Positions 7,346 through 16,661 of a stretch of 64,000 nucleotides of DNA are shown one piece after another. Origin of the DNA: Niastella koreensis GR20-10 (lineage in GTDB: Bacteria > Bacteroidota > Bacteroidia > Chitinophagales > Chitinophagaceae); NCBI RefSeq assembly GCF_000246855.1, contig NC_016609.1, forward strand, positions 7,514,744 to 7,578,743, in the 5' to 3' direction. The notes beneath the pieces are model-generated. The model did not search any database. It was given only the letters and a program-made list of their open reading frames with translations, and was not told where the DNA came from. The position numbers and the translations under genes were made by a program. The first letter of the stretch is position 1. Each line of letters opens with the position of its first letter.

Positions 7346-10300
7346 TTATCCTTCAAGCAACAATGGATTTGCTTCTTCCACTTTTTCTTTCAACTCCTTA
7401 ATGGTCATATTGTACAGTACGCTGTGGCGGTTTTGTACCCGCTGTACCAGGTGTACGTGGGCGATAAAGTTTTGAACGATGGCTATCTTGTCACTGGGCG
7501 TTACCACCAGCAATTGCAGGTGTAATTGTTTACACAGCTCCATCAGGTATGTTGCCTTTTCTTCATCCTGGTTACTGAAGCTTTCATCTACGGCAATAAA
7601 GCGAAGGCTCCGGCTGTTCTTTCCTTCGCGGGTAATACCAAACTGATAGGCAATGGCGCTACACAAAATGGTATACGTTAACTGCGCCTTTTCACCGCCT
7701 GATAACTGTCCCATCTGACGATAGGTTTTCTTTATCTCATCGGTATTGCGGAATTTTTCATCGGCCCAAAACTCAAACCAGTTACGCACATCCATTACCT
7801 TGTTTCGATAGCTTTCATTTTTATCCAGCTCATCAATCAACGGTTGAACTTTCTGGGTAAAGTGTTTCGACTTTTCTTCAAAGCTGCTTTGCTGCCAGTT
7901 GGCGGCTTGTGGCAATGCATCGAGCAGGCGGCCTCTGAATTCTTTTATATCCGTTCCCGAAGGCACAGGTCTTTTTCCCAATTGAATATAGGTATCAGGC
8001 AGCCTGTTGAAGTTAATACCACCCAACGACTGGTTCAGGCGCGTTACACTGTTATTGATATCACGCTCCCATCTTTCCATTTCTTCATTCAGGCCACCGA
8101 TCTTATACGTAATGGTATCGTTGATGAAGCTTTCAAAAGCGCGTTTGTATTTTGGCAGGTTCTCATGCACCAGTTTACCCAGCCAGTCGATGTACTCGTT
8201 GGCATAGGCCGCATCTTCGGGCAGGTGTTGTACATCGCCATCCCATTCGGGGGAGAATTTAGTTTTTAACTCTGTAGAAGGGTTCTTGATGCGGTTGATA
8301 CATTTGTTCAGTTGCGTTTCCTCCTTGTGCAGCTCATCTCTTTGTTTTTCGTTCAGGCGCGTTTGCTTTGCCTTCAACCCGTCATATACTTCATCGATAT
8401 TCTGCAGGTTAATATCCGAGATCAAAGCCGCCTGTTGCTGTTGAAACTGTAACAGTCCGTCTTTATCGCCTTCACTGATATGCTGCAGCAAGGGCTGTAA
8501 TGCTTCCTGTTGTTCGTAGTATTGCTGAATGCGGTCTTTTAACCTGGTTTCGTCAATCAATAACTGACCGCGCTGACTTTCCGCTTCGTCCCTTTTCTGT
8601 TGAATATCTATCAGCTGTGCTTTTAAATTATCCAGGTCTTTGTTGGCTTTGCGCAATCCGTTTATTTGTTCCTGTAACTTATGAATACCGCGTTGAATGC
8701 CTGCCATATCCAGTTCGGCAAAACCCTTGTGTTCACGAATGCGGGTAATGGCATAGAATTGTTTTTGCAGCCTGTCGGACTTGCTTTTACATTTCTCCAG
8801 GGTTTCACTGGCTTTTACCACCAGGTCGGCAAACTGGTTCCTCCGCTTTATCAGGAAGTCTTTTTTCTTCTCGTTGTTCCAGCCCATCACATACTTACTG
8901 GGGTCATGCTTCCCGTTACGGTCATCTTTTTCGTGCCTCGATTTGTTTTTAACCAGTCCGTTCAGGGTGATCGCCTTCTCGTAACGGTCCAGCGTTTTTT
9001 CATCGGTGATACAAACGTGGTTAAACTGCCAAATGATCTGTTGTTCTACCCAACTGCTTAACGGGCTGTCTGGATGAAACTCCAACTTTTCATACACCGT
9101 ATCCTTTTCGGGGTTTTGGATCATTGGGTTATCGGTCACGTGCTCGTACACCAACCGCATCCCCAGGTGATTATTATTGATGTACTTGTTTACTTTCTTG
9201 TAGTGTTTATCAGGCACCAGCAGTCGAAGCGAAAAATTACGTAATAATTTCTCCAGTGCCGGTTGCCATTCACTGCAATCAGACCGCACCTGCATCAACT
9301 CCCCAATGAATGGAAGATCGTTCTGATCCAGGTTCAGGGCATCGCACAACTGCTTGCGTACGCTAATCAGGTTACCCGGCATATTGTTCTTGCTGTGCAG
9401 CAGGTTATTCAGCTCATCTTCCACTTTCTTCTTATCTGCATCTGATTTTTCTTTCGCCCGCTTTGCTGAATATTCATCTTCTTCATTCAGGCGTTGTTTG
9501 GTTTCCAGCTCCAGCTTTTTACGATTAGCTTCCTTTGCTATACGCTGGTAGGTGGCTTCATCGGCAGGCTGTTTCTCTTCCAGGTGCAACTCTTCGCACC
9601 AGCTGGCAAACAGGGAGAGTTCCCGTGCGGCTTCCTGCTTTTTCAATTCCAGGTCCTGCGCATCTTTTTCCAGTTGTTGCATCCGTTGACCGGCCTTGTT
9701 CTGGTCTATCTGGTTTTTAACAACACGCTCTTCCTCCTGTAACTGCTCGTAAGTTAGTTTAACTATCTGTTGCTTTTGCTGAATGTCCTGTATGCTGGCA
9801 TTGCTTTCTTCAATAGCCTGTTGCAACAATTCATTGCGGGTAAAGCTGTTCCAGATCCTGGCGGTTTGCAACATTTGTTCGCTCCCCTCAATTTGATTCT
9901 TCAACGTATTGTATGCGGTGAAGTGTTGCTCTATGGGTTGTAACAGTTTTATCTGTTCTTCGGCCTTTTCAATATTGCGTCGCGCATCCAGCAGCGTAGC
10001 CAGGTGTTTCTTCAGGTCCTGGAACGATTCTTCCATGTTGCGTGGCTCCAGCATATGGGTGCGAATAAACTCATCGAGGTTACCCAGTACTTTAATACCT
10101 ACCGTTTGGTTAAACAGTTGCAGGGCCTGTACGCTTTGCATTCCTAACACATGCACCAGTTGCTGGGCATACTTGCTGGCCGCATCAAACCACTCAATTT
10201 GTTTGCGGCTGCCTTTATTGTATTTCTGGTCCAGCGCTTTTTTCCACTGGCCATTCAAATCAAAGGGTTTAAAGTCTTCATCAATGCGCAGGGCTTTATG

Positions 10301-10759
10301 GGCAATACCAAACAACCTGCGCATATCGCCACCCGAAAAGTAGCGTACCTGGAAAAGGGTAACGGCCTGTTCTGCTTCATTGGCAAAATGCGCCAGCAGA
10401 ATACTATAGGCTTCGTCTTTATTTTCGCGCAGGTACAGGGTTTTTAACGAACCGGTGCTCTCGCTGTTCATAGAGCCATAGCCTCCCATTACATAGGTTT
10501 CCTCGGTACGATCGCCTTTTTTTTCACTACCACTACTCTGGTTGTAAAAACGATAACGTTTCTCAGGCACTATCAACGTAAGTAAGGCATCCACAAAAGT
10601 AGTTTTACCACTTCCGTTGGCGCCGGTAAGTAAACTGGTTTCACCCATGGGACGGATGCTGTGCACCACATCATCAAAGGTTCCCCAGTTGAATATTTCC
10701 ATGTATTGTAACCGAAATCCGCTCTTTTGACTATCAGTACTAAAAACGCTTAACTGCAT
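7346..10759 (-). CDS. jetC: JetC, SMC-like ATPase of a Wadjet/Mks-type system
   Basis: A 1137-residue MukB/SbcC-like ATPase. The Walker A motif GANGSGKT is at 46-53, a long coiled coil fills about 250-900, the signature SGGEK is at 1020-1024 and the Walker B motif ends in Asp1058-Glu1059 (FIAVDESF). It matches the family called JetC or MksB, which in Wadjet forms a DNA loop-extruding complex with JetA and JetB that detects small circular DNA such as plasmids. The start follows AGGAG. It is the last gene of a leftward jetA-jetB-jetC operon. The nuclease subunit JetD, normally next, is absent: the next gene is a YkuD-like protein beyond a terminator. Confidence 0.88.
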   Translation of the reverse strand: MQLSVFSTDSQKSGFRLQYMEIFNWGTFDDVVHSIRPMGETSLLTGANGSGKTTFVDALLTLIVPEKRYRFYNQSSGSEKKGDRTEETYVMGGYGSMNSESTGSLKTLYLRENKDEAYSILLAHFANEAEQAVTLFQVRYFSGGDMRRLFGIAHKALRIDEDFKPFDLNGQWKKALDQKYNKGSRKQIEWFDAASKYAQQLVHVLGMQSVQALQLFNQTVGIKVLGNLDEFIRTHMLEPRNMEESFQDLKKHLATLLDARRNIEKAEEQIKLLQPIEQHFTAYNTLKNQIEGSEQMLQTARIWNSFTRNELLQQAIEESNASIQDIQQKQQIVKLTYEQLQEEERVVKNQIDQNKAGQRMQQLEKDAQDLELKKQEAARELSLFASWCEELHLEEKQPADEATYQRIAKEANRKKLELETKQRLNEEDEYSAKRAKEKSDADKKKVEDELNNLLHSKNNMPGNLISVRKQLCDALNLDQNDLPFIGELMQVRSDCSEWQPALEKLLRNFSLRLLVPDKHYKKVNKYINNNHLGMRLVYEHVTDNPMIQNPEKDTVYEKLEFHPDSPLSSWVEQQIIWQFNHVCITDEKTLDRYEKAITLNGLVKNKSRHEKDDRNGKHDPSKYVMGWNNEKKKDFLIKRRNQFADLVVKASETLEKCKSKSDRLQKQFYAITRIREHKGFAELDMAGIQRGIHKLQEQINGLRKANKDLDNLKAQLIDIQQKRDEAESQRGQLLIDETRLKDRIQQYYEQQEALQPLLQHISEGDKDGLLQFQQQQAALISDINLQNIDEVYDGLKAKQTRLNEKQRDELHKEETQLNKCINRIKNPSTELKTKFSPEWDGDVQHLPEDAAYANEYIDWLGKLVHENLPKYKRAFESFINDTITYKIGGLNEEMERWERDINNSVTRLNQSLGGINFNRLPDTYIQLGKRPVPSGTDIKEFRGRLLDALPQAANWQQSSFEEKSKHFTQKVQPLIDELDKNESYRNKVMDVRNWFEFWADEKFRNTDEIKKTYRQMGQLSGGEKAQLTYTILCSAIAYQFGITREGKNSRSLRFIAVDESFSNQDEEKATYLMELCKQLHLQLLVVTPSDKIAIVQNFIAHVHLVQRVQNRHSVLYNMTIKELKEKVEEANPLLLEG

Positions 10760-10803
10760 ACTTGTTACTCCTGATTTTAACTACAACTATTGTTCTCCAA
10801 GCA

Positions 10804-10860
10804 GACCTGTCAGGTCAATTCTGAAAGATCACCCGTCTATAGTTCCTGACCTGACAGGTC
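10804..10860. repeat. Pair of inverted 13-bp palindromes between jetB and jetC
   Basis: GACCTGTCAGGTC (10804-10816) and its exact reverse complement GACCTGACAGGTC (10848-10860) are separated by 31 bases. Each arm is itself a palindrome apart from its central base. The second arm lies within the last codons of jetB (encoding DLSGQ). It could be a REP-like element, a regulator site or an RNA hairpin that tunes jetC relative to jetAB. Confidence 0.75.
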
Positions 10861-11463
10861 GGTGACTACTTCCGTCTCTTCTTTTGTTTCTTTATGTCGT
10901 ACCAGTTGCTGGTAAAAATGGTCCAGCTCTTCGCTGCTTACTTTTGCTTTGATAATTTTCTTTATGCGGAACTTTTGTTCATCGGCCAGTTCACTTGTTT
11001 CTGTTTTATCCAGAAAGCCATTCTCCTCGGCTTTATCAATCAGCCTGTCAATTTCCTTAAGGAATTTTACCCGGCTGGCATTTTCTTTAAAGAACAACTC
11101 GGCGTATTCTTTTATTTCCCGGCGCTTTTTTATCAGTTCACGATTGGTGGCTTCACCTACTTCAAACTCGGCCATCATTTCGCGTAACAGCACCAGCATC
11201 ACACTTTCCTCATAAGTAAGCGCCCTTCTCTGGATCCATGATACAGGGTTCTCGTCCTCTTCAAATGGATAATGCTTTATGTAGGCATAGCCATCCTGTT
11301 CATCCAGTACCAGGGCCAATCCCAGTTGCAGCAGAAAGCTGGTCAGTTCCACCTTGTACTGGATCAGCTTTTCCCAGGTGTTTTTCTCTACATATTCAAC
11401 AGGCCCCTTCAGTAATTTTATAAATACAGATGTATAGGGTAATATTCTTTGCTGAGCGCTCAT
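10837..11463 (-). CDS. jetB: JetB, DUF4194 subunit (MksE-like) of the Wadjet core
   Basis: A 208-residue helical protein of the DUF4194/JetB (MksE, kite-subunit-like) family. The core segment LTSFLLQLGLALVLDEQDGY, followed by the acidic FEEDENPVSW, and the middle segment YEESVMLVLLREMMAEFEV are typical of it. JetB binds the kleisin JetA and the SMC-like JetC to form the motor complex. Its ATG starts 5 bp after the jetA stop, so the two are translationally close. The C-terminal codons are formed by one arm of a 13-bp inverted repeat. Confidence 0.85.
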   Translation of the reverse strand: MSAQQRILPYTSVFIKLLKGPVEYVEKNTWEKLIQYKVELTSFLLQLGLALVLDEQDGYAYIKHYPFEEDENPVSWIQRRALTYEESVMLVLLREMMAEFEVGEATNRELIKKRREIKEYAELFFKENASRVKFLKEIDRLIDKAEENGFLDKTETSELADEQKFRIKKIIKAKVSSEELDHFYQQLVRHKETKEETEVVTDLSGQEL

Positions 11464-11468
11464 ATCGG

Positions 11469-12941
11469 TTATTTACTAAATAATAAATAAGGTACTTCTA
11501 CAAATTTGGTAGCGGCTTCATTTAACGGAATATGCTCGCTGGTATTATGGATGATCTGTACCCTGCTTGCCTTATCCCGCAGGAAACCAAAATAGCTTAC
11601 AATCTCTGCAATGCCGTTCTCCAGCGGTTGCACCTCCAGAATTTCTTTCAACGTGGCTGTTTGCTTTTTTTGTAATGCATACTCCACCTTTTGCCATAGC
11701 CTTTTTTTATCAATATAGGTAACGTTCATCATTCGGCCGAAACGTTCAGGATCGGCAATCTTTTCGCTGGCTGCTGTCGGTTGTTTTACCGCTACTACTG
11801 CTTTCTTTTGTTCAAACAACAGTCTTCGCTCCATCAGCATTTTTACCTCCACCCCTTCATCCAAACTAATGCCAGCCTTTACTTCTTCCTCATCCATCAG
11901 GTCAAAGATCAGTTCCTTGATGTTCCCTATCTGGTGACGCAGGCGTTTGTGACGGGCAATTTCCTTTTCAGAAATAATCCGGCTCAGCTTTTCCGCCATC
12001 TTATCGTTGGCGTCGTATACTGTTTTACCCTGTTCTAACAACAGTGATTTTATATTTTCCAGGAACTGCACATCCGCCTCGATGCCCCGGTCTTTTAACA
12101 GGTCGAGTAATTGTTCAGTCAGTTCTTTCCAGTCGCTTTGACCGGCGCGGGAAATAAGAAAGTCCCAGAACGAATAAAAGCTTTTACCCTGGTTGCTGTT
12201 ACGCAGCGCATCATACGCCGCAAAGGCAAAGCCAACGATGGCGCCTTTGTTCTGTTCGGCTTTGGTGTGTTGTTCAACAATGGCGCGGTGGATCTGCTTG
12301 AAATTGTCTTCCACCTCCCTGAAATCGCTGATGAGCTCATAACAAAGCCGGGTAAATAATTCCAGGCGTTCCTGCACCTGTGCATTGCTGTAGTTATCGG
12401 GCGCCACACCCAGTTCTATTGCTTTTATCTCTTTATCAATTTCTGCCCGGCGGTCTTTTAACATCTGTAATCGCTTTGGCCGGTCGTCTTCAGTTTTTTC
12501 AACTATGTCCTGCAGGGAGTTGAACAATAGTTTAAACCGGCTTTCGGTGCCTACGTGATTACGCGCCTGCAATGTCAACATCCATTGAAATACTTTTTCG
12601 GTATGGGCGCTTAACTGGTATTGAATATTGCCTTCCGCATCCTGAAGATCCTGTAGAATTCTTTTTTGTACCCAGTTCAACATGTATTTGCGGCTGCGGG
12701 TTTCTTCATCTTCCCCGAAAATGATCTTGGCTTCTTCAAAATCCTCAGTCCCATCTTCCTGATGTGAAAGTGTTTCAGATAATAATTGAATTAATATGTC
12801 TTCTCCTATAACAAACCGGTTCTCTTCCTTATAAACATGGTAAAGAAAGGGTAAATACCAACGGGCGCTCCGGGAGCGGAGCATTTGTATGGCAGGATTC
12901 GCAGTCAATAAGTACAATAAATCTTCCTGTTTCATGGTCAC
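11469..12941 (-). CDS. jetA: JetA, DUF3375 kleisin-like subunit (MksF-like)
   Basis: A 490-residue protein of the DUF3375 family (JetA/MksF). The N-terminal region resembles a winged-helix dimer domain (RSARWYLPFLYHVYKEENRF), the middle about 160-360 is helical and coiled-coil rich, and the C-terminus carries the segment that should contact the ATPase. It is the first gene of the operon, with a good ribosome site (AGGAG) before the ATG. It shares a 274-bp intergenic region with the divergent retron operon. Length and order (A, B, C) are those of type I Wadjet. Confidence 0.86.
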   Translation of the reverse strand: MTMKQEDLLYLLTANPAIQMLRSRSARWYLPFLYHVYKEENRFVIGEDILIQLLSETLSHQEDGTEDFEEAKIIFGEDEETRSRKYMLNWVQKRILQDLQDAEGNIQYQLSAHTEKVFQWMLTLQARNHVGTESRFKLLFNSLQDIVEKTEDDRPKRLQMLKDRRAEIDKEIKAIELGVAPDNYSNAQVQERLELFTRLCYELISDFREVEDNFKQIHRAIVEQHTKAEQNKGAIVGFAFAAYDALRNSNQGKSFYSFWDFLISRAGQSDWKELTEQLLDLLKDRGIEADVQFLENIKSLLLEQGKTVYDANDKMAEKLSRIISEKEIARHKRLRHQIGNIKELIFDLMDEEEVKAGISLDEGVEVKMLMERRLLFEQKKAVVAVKQPTAASEKIADPERFGRMMNVTYIDKKRLWQKVEYALQKKQTATLKEILEVQPLENGIAEIVSYFGFLRDKASRVQIIHNTSEHIPLNEAATKFVEVPYLLFSK

Positions 12942-13069
12942 ATCTCCTGTAAAAAGTTTCCAGATTATTACAAGGGGTGTAAAATAAGAGAATTATAGAA
13001 ATTCCTTAATTTATATGTCCCCGTACTGTGTATAAATTCCTTGTTTATTCACTCCCCGGTTCCCCTTAA

Positions 13070-13099
13070 GAATTTGTCACACCCCGGAGTGACAAATTC
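13070..13099. promoter_or_regulatory. 11-bp perfect inverted repeat between the jet and retron operons
   Basis: GAATTTGTCAC (13070-13080) and GTGACAAATTC (13089-13099) flank an 8-base spacer in the shared upstream region. No T run follows on either strand, so an operator is more likely than a terminator. A weak -7-like TATCTTAC lies at about 13182 before the rightward gene. Confidence 0.5.
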
Positions 13100-13215
13100 A
13101 TACCAACTATCATTTCATTGACAATTCATTTATAACGTATTAAATATAAACTCGGTGTTGGTTTTATCAAATGTTTTTCTCTATCTTACCTGCCTCTTAA
13201 AGTGTAGCTTATCCC

Positions 13216-16200
13216 ATGCGCCTTGTAAAACAAAGTATCCTCTATTTTAAGGAAGGTAATTCCGATAAAGTATATGAAATCGACCTGTGCGATGTAGGCA
13301 ATGATAAATATGTGGTGAACTTCCGTTATGGTCGCCGGTATTCAAAATTAAAAGAGGGCAGCAAAACCCCGGTGCCCGTTTCCCTGGCCGATGCCGAAAA
13401 GATCTTCAATGAAGTGGAAGCCGAAAAGTTCTCAAAGGGTTATTCAGCCGATGGCAGCGTTACTACCACACCCCAGGCAAGCCCCTTTACATTAACTAAC
13501 GAAACTACTACCATCGGCGCCAGTTTTATGTCAATGCCGGCCGGACCCGTAAAAAGTATTTTACAACGGTTGTATAATGCTACCCAGGGTAATACGAGCT
13601 CGCATCGTACCAAATGGAAGTTGTCGCGCATTATTTGGAAGGCTGGTGAATATAAAATACCCGAAGCAGCCCAATACATTGTTAAGTTATTTAATAATGG
13701 TGATGTTGTTCATCAATACAGTTGTACCTGGGCGTTGGCGCGTTGTGCCAATGAAACAAACGCAGAGGCTTTACAACAGATCTTTAAAGAACATACATCT
13801 CCCATAATAAAGAAGATAGCCGGCGCCGGTTTGTTGCGCGTGTTAAGTGGCAGCTCCAAGGAAGAACTCCTGAAGTTTCTCATCAGCTCCTTACCAGATA
13901 CAGTAAAGTGGAGCTTTGAAAGCAATGACCCGGATGTGCTGGGGGCAACTATGGACGAAAAGATCAAAAATCAGGATTCGGCGGAATCGCATTACAACTG
14001 GCTGGAAACATTGTACCTGATTGCTACCGAAATGAAGTGGATGCGCCCGGTTATAAAAAAGAGCTTATTACAGGCGCCGTTAAAGCCCCTTTATTTTAAA
14101 CATATCAGGGCCATCTTCAAAATGGCCGAACTGCTGGATGATTTTGAGATTACAGGCATGCTGGCATTGCGCTTCGAACGCCAGCCAGAGTTTTTTAAAC
14201 ATGTTATTCCCACCAATAATATCAAGGCTGGCATTTATTTACAGAACACCAAAGGCCTCGTTAATCCGAATGTTGAACTGCGTAAGGGTAACAGCCGCCT
14301 GGCTTATTCACAACGAACCCGTAAATACCTGCGTCAACGGGTAAACCGACGCCTTCAAATGTATGGCCACCTGGATAGCCTGGATTATGTAAAGCTGGCG
14401 ACTGGTATTTTGATCGCTTACAACAAATCGACAGACTATAAAGATTCTTTTTATACAACCGATTATAAATGGAACGGCCGTAATTATACTACGGTAAAAA
14501 CGAAGTACCCGCAAAATGCGAACGCCGTTTTTATGCACCAGATCCTGAGCGGCGACCATCCTGAGTTAAAGCTGATCAATAACCGGGTATGGCGCATAAA
14601 ATCTGAAGAAGAATTACTCGCCATTAAAAAGAATCCCATTGCACCTGCACAAAGCAACAATAAAAAGGGCGAGACAGGTTTACTGAAAAAGATGGCTGGC
14701 CTTTTTGGGAAGAAGAAAGAAGCAGAACAACCGCCTTCAGCTCCTGAGACATCAGCAGCTTCAGCCGTAAATGAAAATGGAACGCCATTTCTTCACTTGT
14801 GGAACAAGCTGCCCCAGTCGTATGTACAACTGCTGATGGAAGCGCAAATGGACGAGATCCATGAATTTGCACAGGGGGCGTTACTCGTGCACCCACAATG
14901 GAATGAGATCAGGGGCAGGCTGGACAAACAGGCATGCATACAATTATTATTATCGCCATTCAATATCCCGGCCGCTTTGGGATTACAAATAACAACAGAG
15001 AAATTCTCCGGTCAGCAGGCAGATGCCGACCTGGTGATCGCGCTGCTGAACTCGCGCAATGCCGATGCCCGCAACAAGGGTAAGGAGTGGACAAGCCAGC
15101 AGTTCCTGCAACAAAGCGACTTTATCAAAGACCTGCTGTTTTTAGCAGATGCCGATACTGCCTATTGGGCAAAGGGCATGCTTACAAAAACTACCCTCAC
15201 CCGCGATATTAAAATGGCCGTTATTGGCAAAGCCATTTCCGAATTGATGCACATTCCCAATGAGGCGAGCGAAAGTGAACCCATTATAAAAAGGGCTACC
15301 GCCATGTTGATAGAGCTGTTTGGTAATGAATTGCATGAGGTACCGCTGATTGTAATAGAAGACCTGTTTCAACTGGATGTACCAGCTATTATATTATTCG
15401 CCCTGCAGATCCTGCGTCATAAACAACAATTACAGGGCTCACAGGATGTTAACCAGGCAGTTTTGTTTAGCTTATTGAATCACAACTACGAACCAATACG
15501 CGAACTGGGACTGGAATTATTAAATGAAGTAGCTACAGACTTCCTGCTACAAATGGCAGACGAGATCACCCTATGCTGCGTTTCCCCTGTCCAGAATATA
15601 CGCCGCGCCATGGGACCTGTTATGGCCCGTTTGGCGCAACAAGACCGTAGCTTTGGTGAAAGGGCAGCCGATCTGCTGATGCCTTTCTTATTAAGAAAAG
15701 AAACCAGCGAAGGCCTGCATGATGACATCGGCAATTTGTTGTGCAATGAACTGAGCAATTACCTGCAAAACGCCAATAAAGAACTTGCGTTAAATTTATT
15801 ATACGGTAATTATGCGGCCGGACAGAATGTAGGTGCCGTGATACTTGAAAAATATACCGATCCTGCACAACTTACCATTCCACAGGTGGTTGCCCTGGGC
15901 GGTCACGAAAACCTGAATGTGCGTATCTGGTGCTGGAACTTTTATAAGCAGCAGGTAACCCGCATTAAATTTGAAAAAGACGCCGCTGTTAAATTACTCG
16001 ATAGCAAATGGGCCGATACCCGGCAGTTTGCCATGCAGTTCTTCCGTGAACAGTTTACCGAAAGTGACTGGACGCCCGAAGTGCTCATTGCCCTTGCCGA
16101 TTCAGTGAAACCCGATATTGAAGCATATGGCCGCGAACTGATCACCAGGTTCTTCACTACCGACAATGGCACCACTTACCTGCTGAAATTAACCCAGCAC

Positions 16201-16533
16201 CCGAGTGAACGCATGCAGTTGTTTGCCACCAATTACCTGGAGCGTTTTGCTACCGATGATGTGGAGAAGATCCAATCGCTGGAATTTTATTTCCGCTCGG
16301 TATTAACACGCGTAAATAAAAACCGCATCGCCAAAAACAGGATCTATCATTTCCTCTTAACCGAAGGCCGTAAATCAGAAGCCGCTGCCAAAGTGATCGG
16401 CGCTATTTTATCGGATGTATCGGCCCTTGCCGCCATTGGCGACAAGGCAAAATGTATTGAGGTGTTGTTGCAACTAAGAGCATTATACGAAGTACAGACG
16501 CCTTTGGTGGTTAAAGAGATTGAGACGAGATAA
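13216..16533 (+). CDS. WGR domain and ARM/HEAT repeat protein, retron accessory gene
   Basis: An 1105-residue cytoplasmic protein. Residues 1-80 form a WGR domain in which the motif reads Tyr38-Gly39-Arg40; WGR domains bind nucleic acid or nucleic-acid enzymes. The remainder is mostly helical ARM/HEAT-like repeats. A low-complexity, Lys/Pro/Ala-rich linker at about 485-520 splits it into two halves. It heads a rightward set of genes with the winged-helix/SWIM protein, the ncRNA and the reverse transcriptase. This combination fits retron type XIII as I recall it. By analogy with other retrons, one or both accessory proteins act as the effector; no catalytic motif is visible here. Confidence 0.78.
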   Translation: MRLVKQSILYFKEGNSDKVYEIDLCDVGNDKYVVNFRYGRRYSKLKEGSKTPVPVSLADAEKIFNEVEAEKFSKGYSADGSVTTTPQASPFTLTNETTTIGASFMSMPAGPVKSILQRLYNATQGNTSSHRTKWKLSRIIWKAGEYKIPEAAQYIVKLFNNGDVVHQYSCTWALARCANETNAEALQQIFKEHTSPIIKKIAGAGLLRVLSGSSKEELLKFLISSLPDTVKWSFESNDPDVLGATMDEKIKNQDSAESHYNWLETLYLIATEMKWMRPVIKKSLLQAPLKPLYFKHIRAIFKMAELLDDFEITGMLALRFERQPEFFKHVIPTNNIKAGIYLQNTKGLVNPNVELRKGNSRLAYSQRTRKYLRQRVNRRLQMYGHLDSLDYVKLATGILIAYNKSTDYKDSFYTTDYKWNGRNYTTVKTKYPQNANAVFMHQILSGDHPELKLINNRVWRIKSEEELLAIKKNPIAPAQSNNKKGETGLLKKMAGLFGKKKEAEQPPSAPETSAASAVNENGTPFLHLWNKLPQSYVQLLMEAQMDEIHEFAQGALLVHPQWNEIRGRLDKQACIQLLLSPFNIPAALGLQITTEKFSGQQADADLVIALLNSRNADARNKGKEWTSQQFLQQSDFIKDLLFLADADTAYWAKGMLTKTTLTRDIKMAVIGKAISELMHIPNEASESEPIIKRATAMLIELFGNELHEVPLIVIEDLFQLDVPAIILFALQILRHKQQLQGSQDVNQAVLFSLLNHNYEPIRELGLELLNEVATDFLLQMADEITLCCVSPVQNIRRAMGPVMARLAQQDRSFGERAADLLMPFLLRKETSEGLHDDIGNLLCNELSNYLQNANKELALNLLYGNYAAGQNVGAVILEKYTDPAQLTIPQVVALGGHENLNVRIWCWNFYKQQVTRIKFEKDAAVKLLDSKWADTRQFAMQFFREQFTESDWTPEVLIALADSVKPDIEAYGRELITRFFTTDNGTTYLLKLTQHPSERMQLFATNYLERFATDDVEKIQSLEFYFRSVLTRVNKNRIAKNRIYHFLLTEGRKSEAAAKVIGAILSDVSALAAIGDKAKCIEVLLQLRALYEVQTPLVVKEIETR

Positions 16534-16549
16534 CAAAAAGCTGTTGCAT

Positions 16550-16619
16550 GTTACAAGTTCCAGGTTGCAGGGGGTCGAAATCAAAAGTTCTCTGAAACCT
16601 GCAACATGAAACCTGTAAC
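16550..16619. repeat. Dispersed inverted repeat, GTTACAGG family, copy 1
   Basis: GTTACAAGTTCCAGGTTGC (from 16550) faces GCAACATGAAACCTGTAAC (to 16619), giving an imperfect hairpin in the gap between the two retron accessory genes. Related copies lie at 21028-21130, 36711-36765 and 59500-59572, so it is a genome repeat rather than a retron part. It may act as a weak attenuator. Confidence 0.75.
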
Positions 16620-16661
16620 TGCCACTTAAAATAAATCAGTTCCTATTTTAAAAAGATATTC

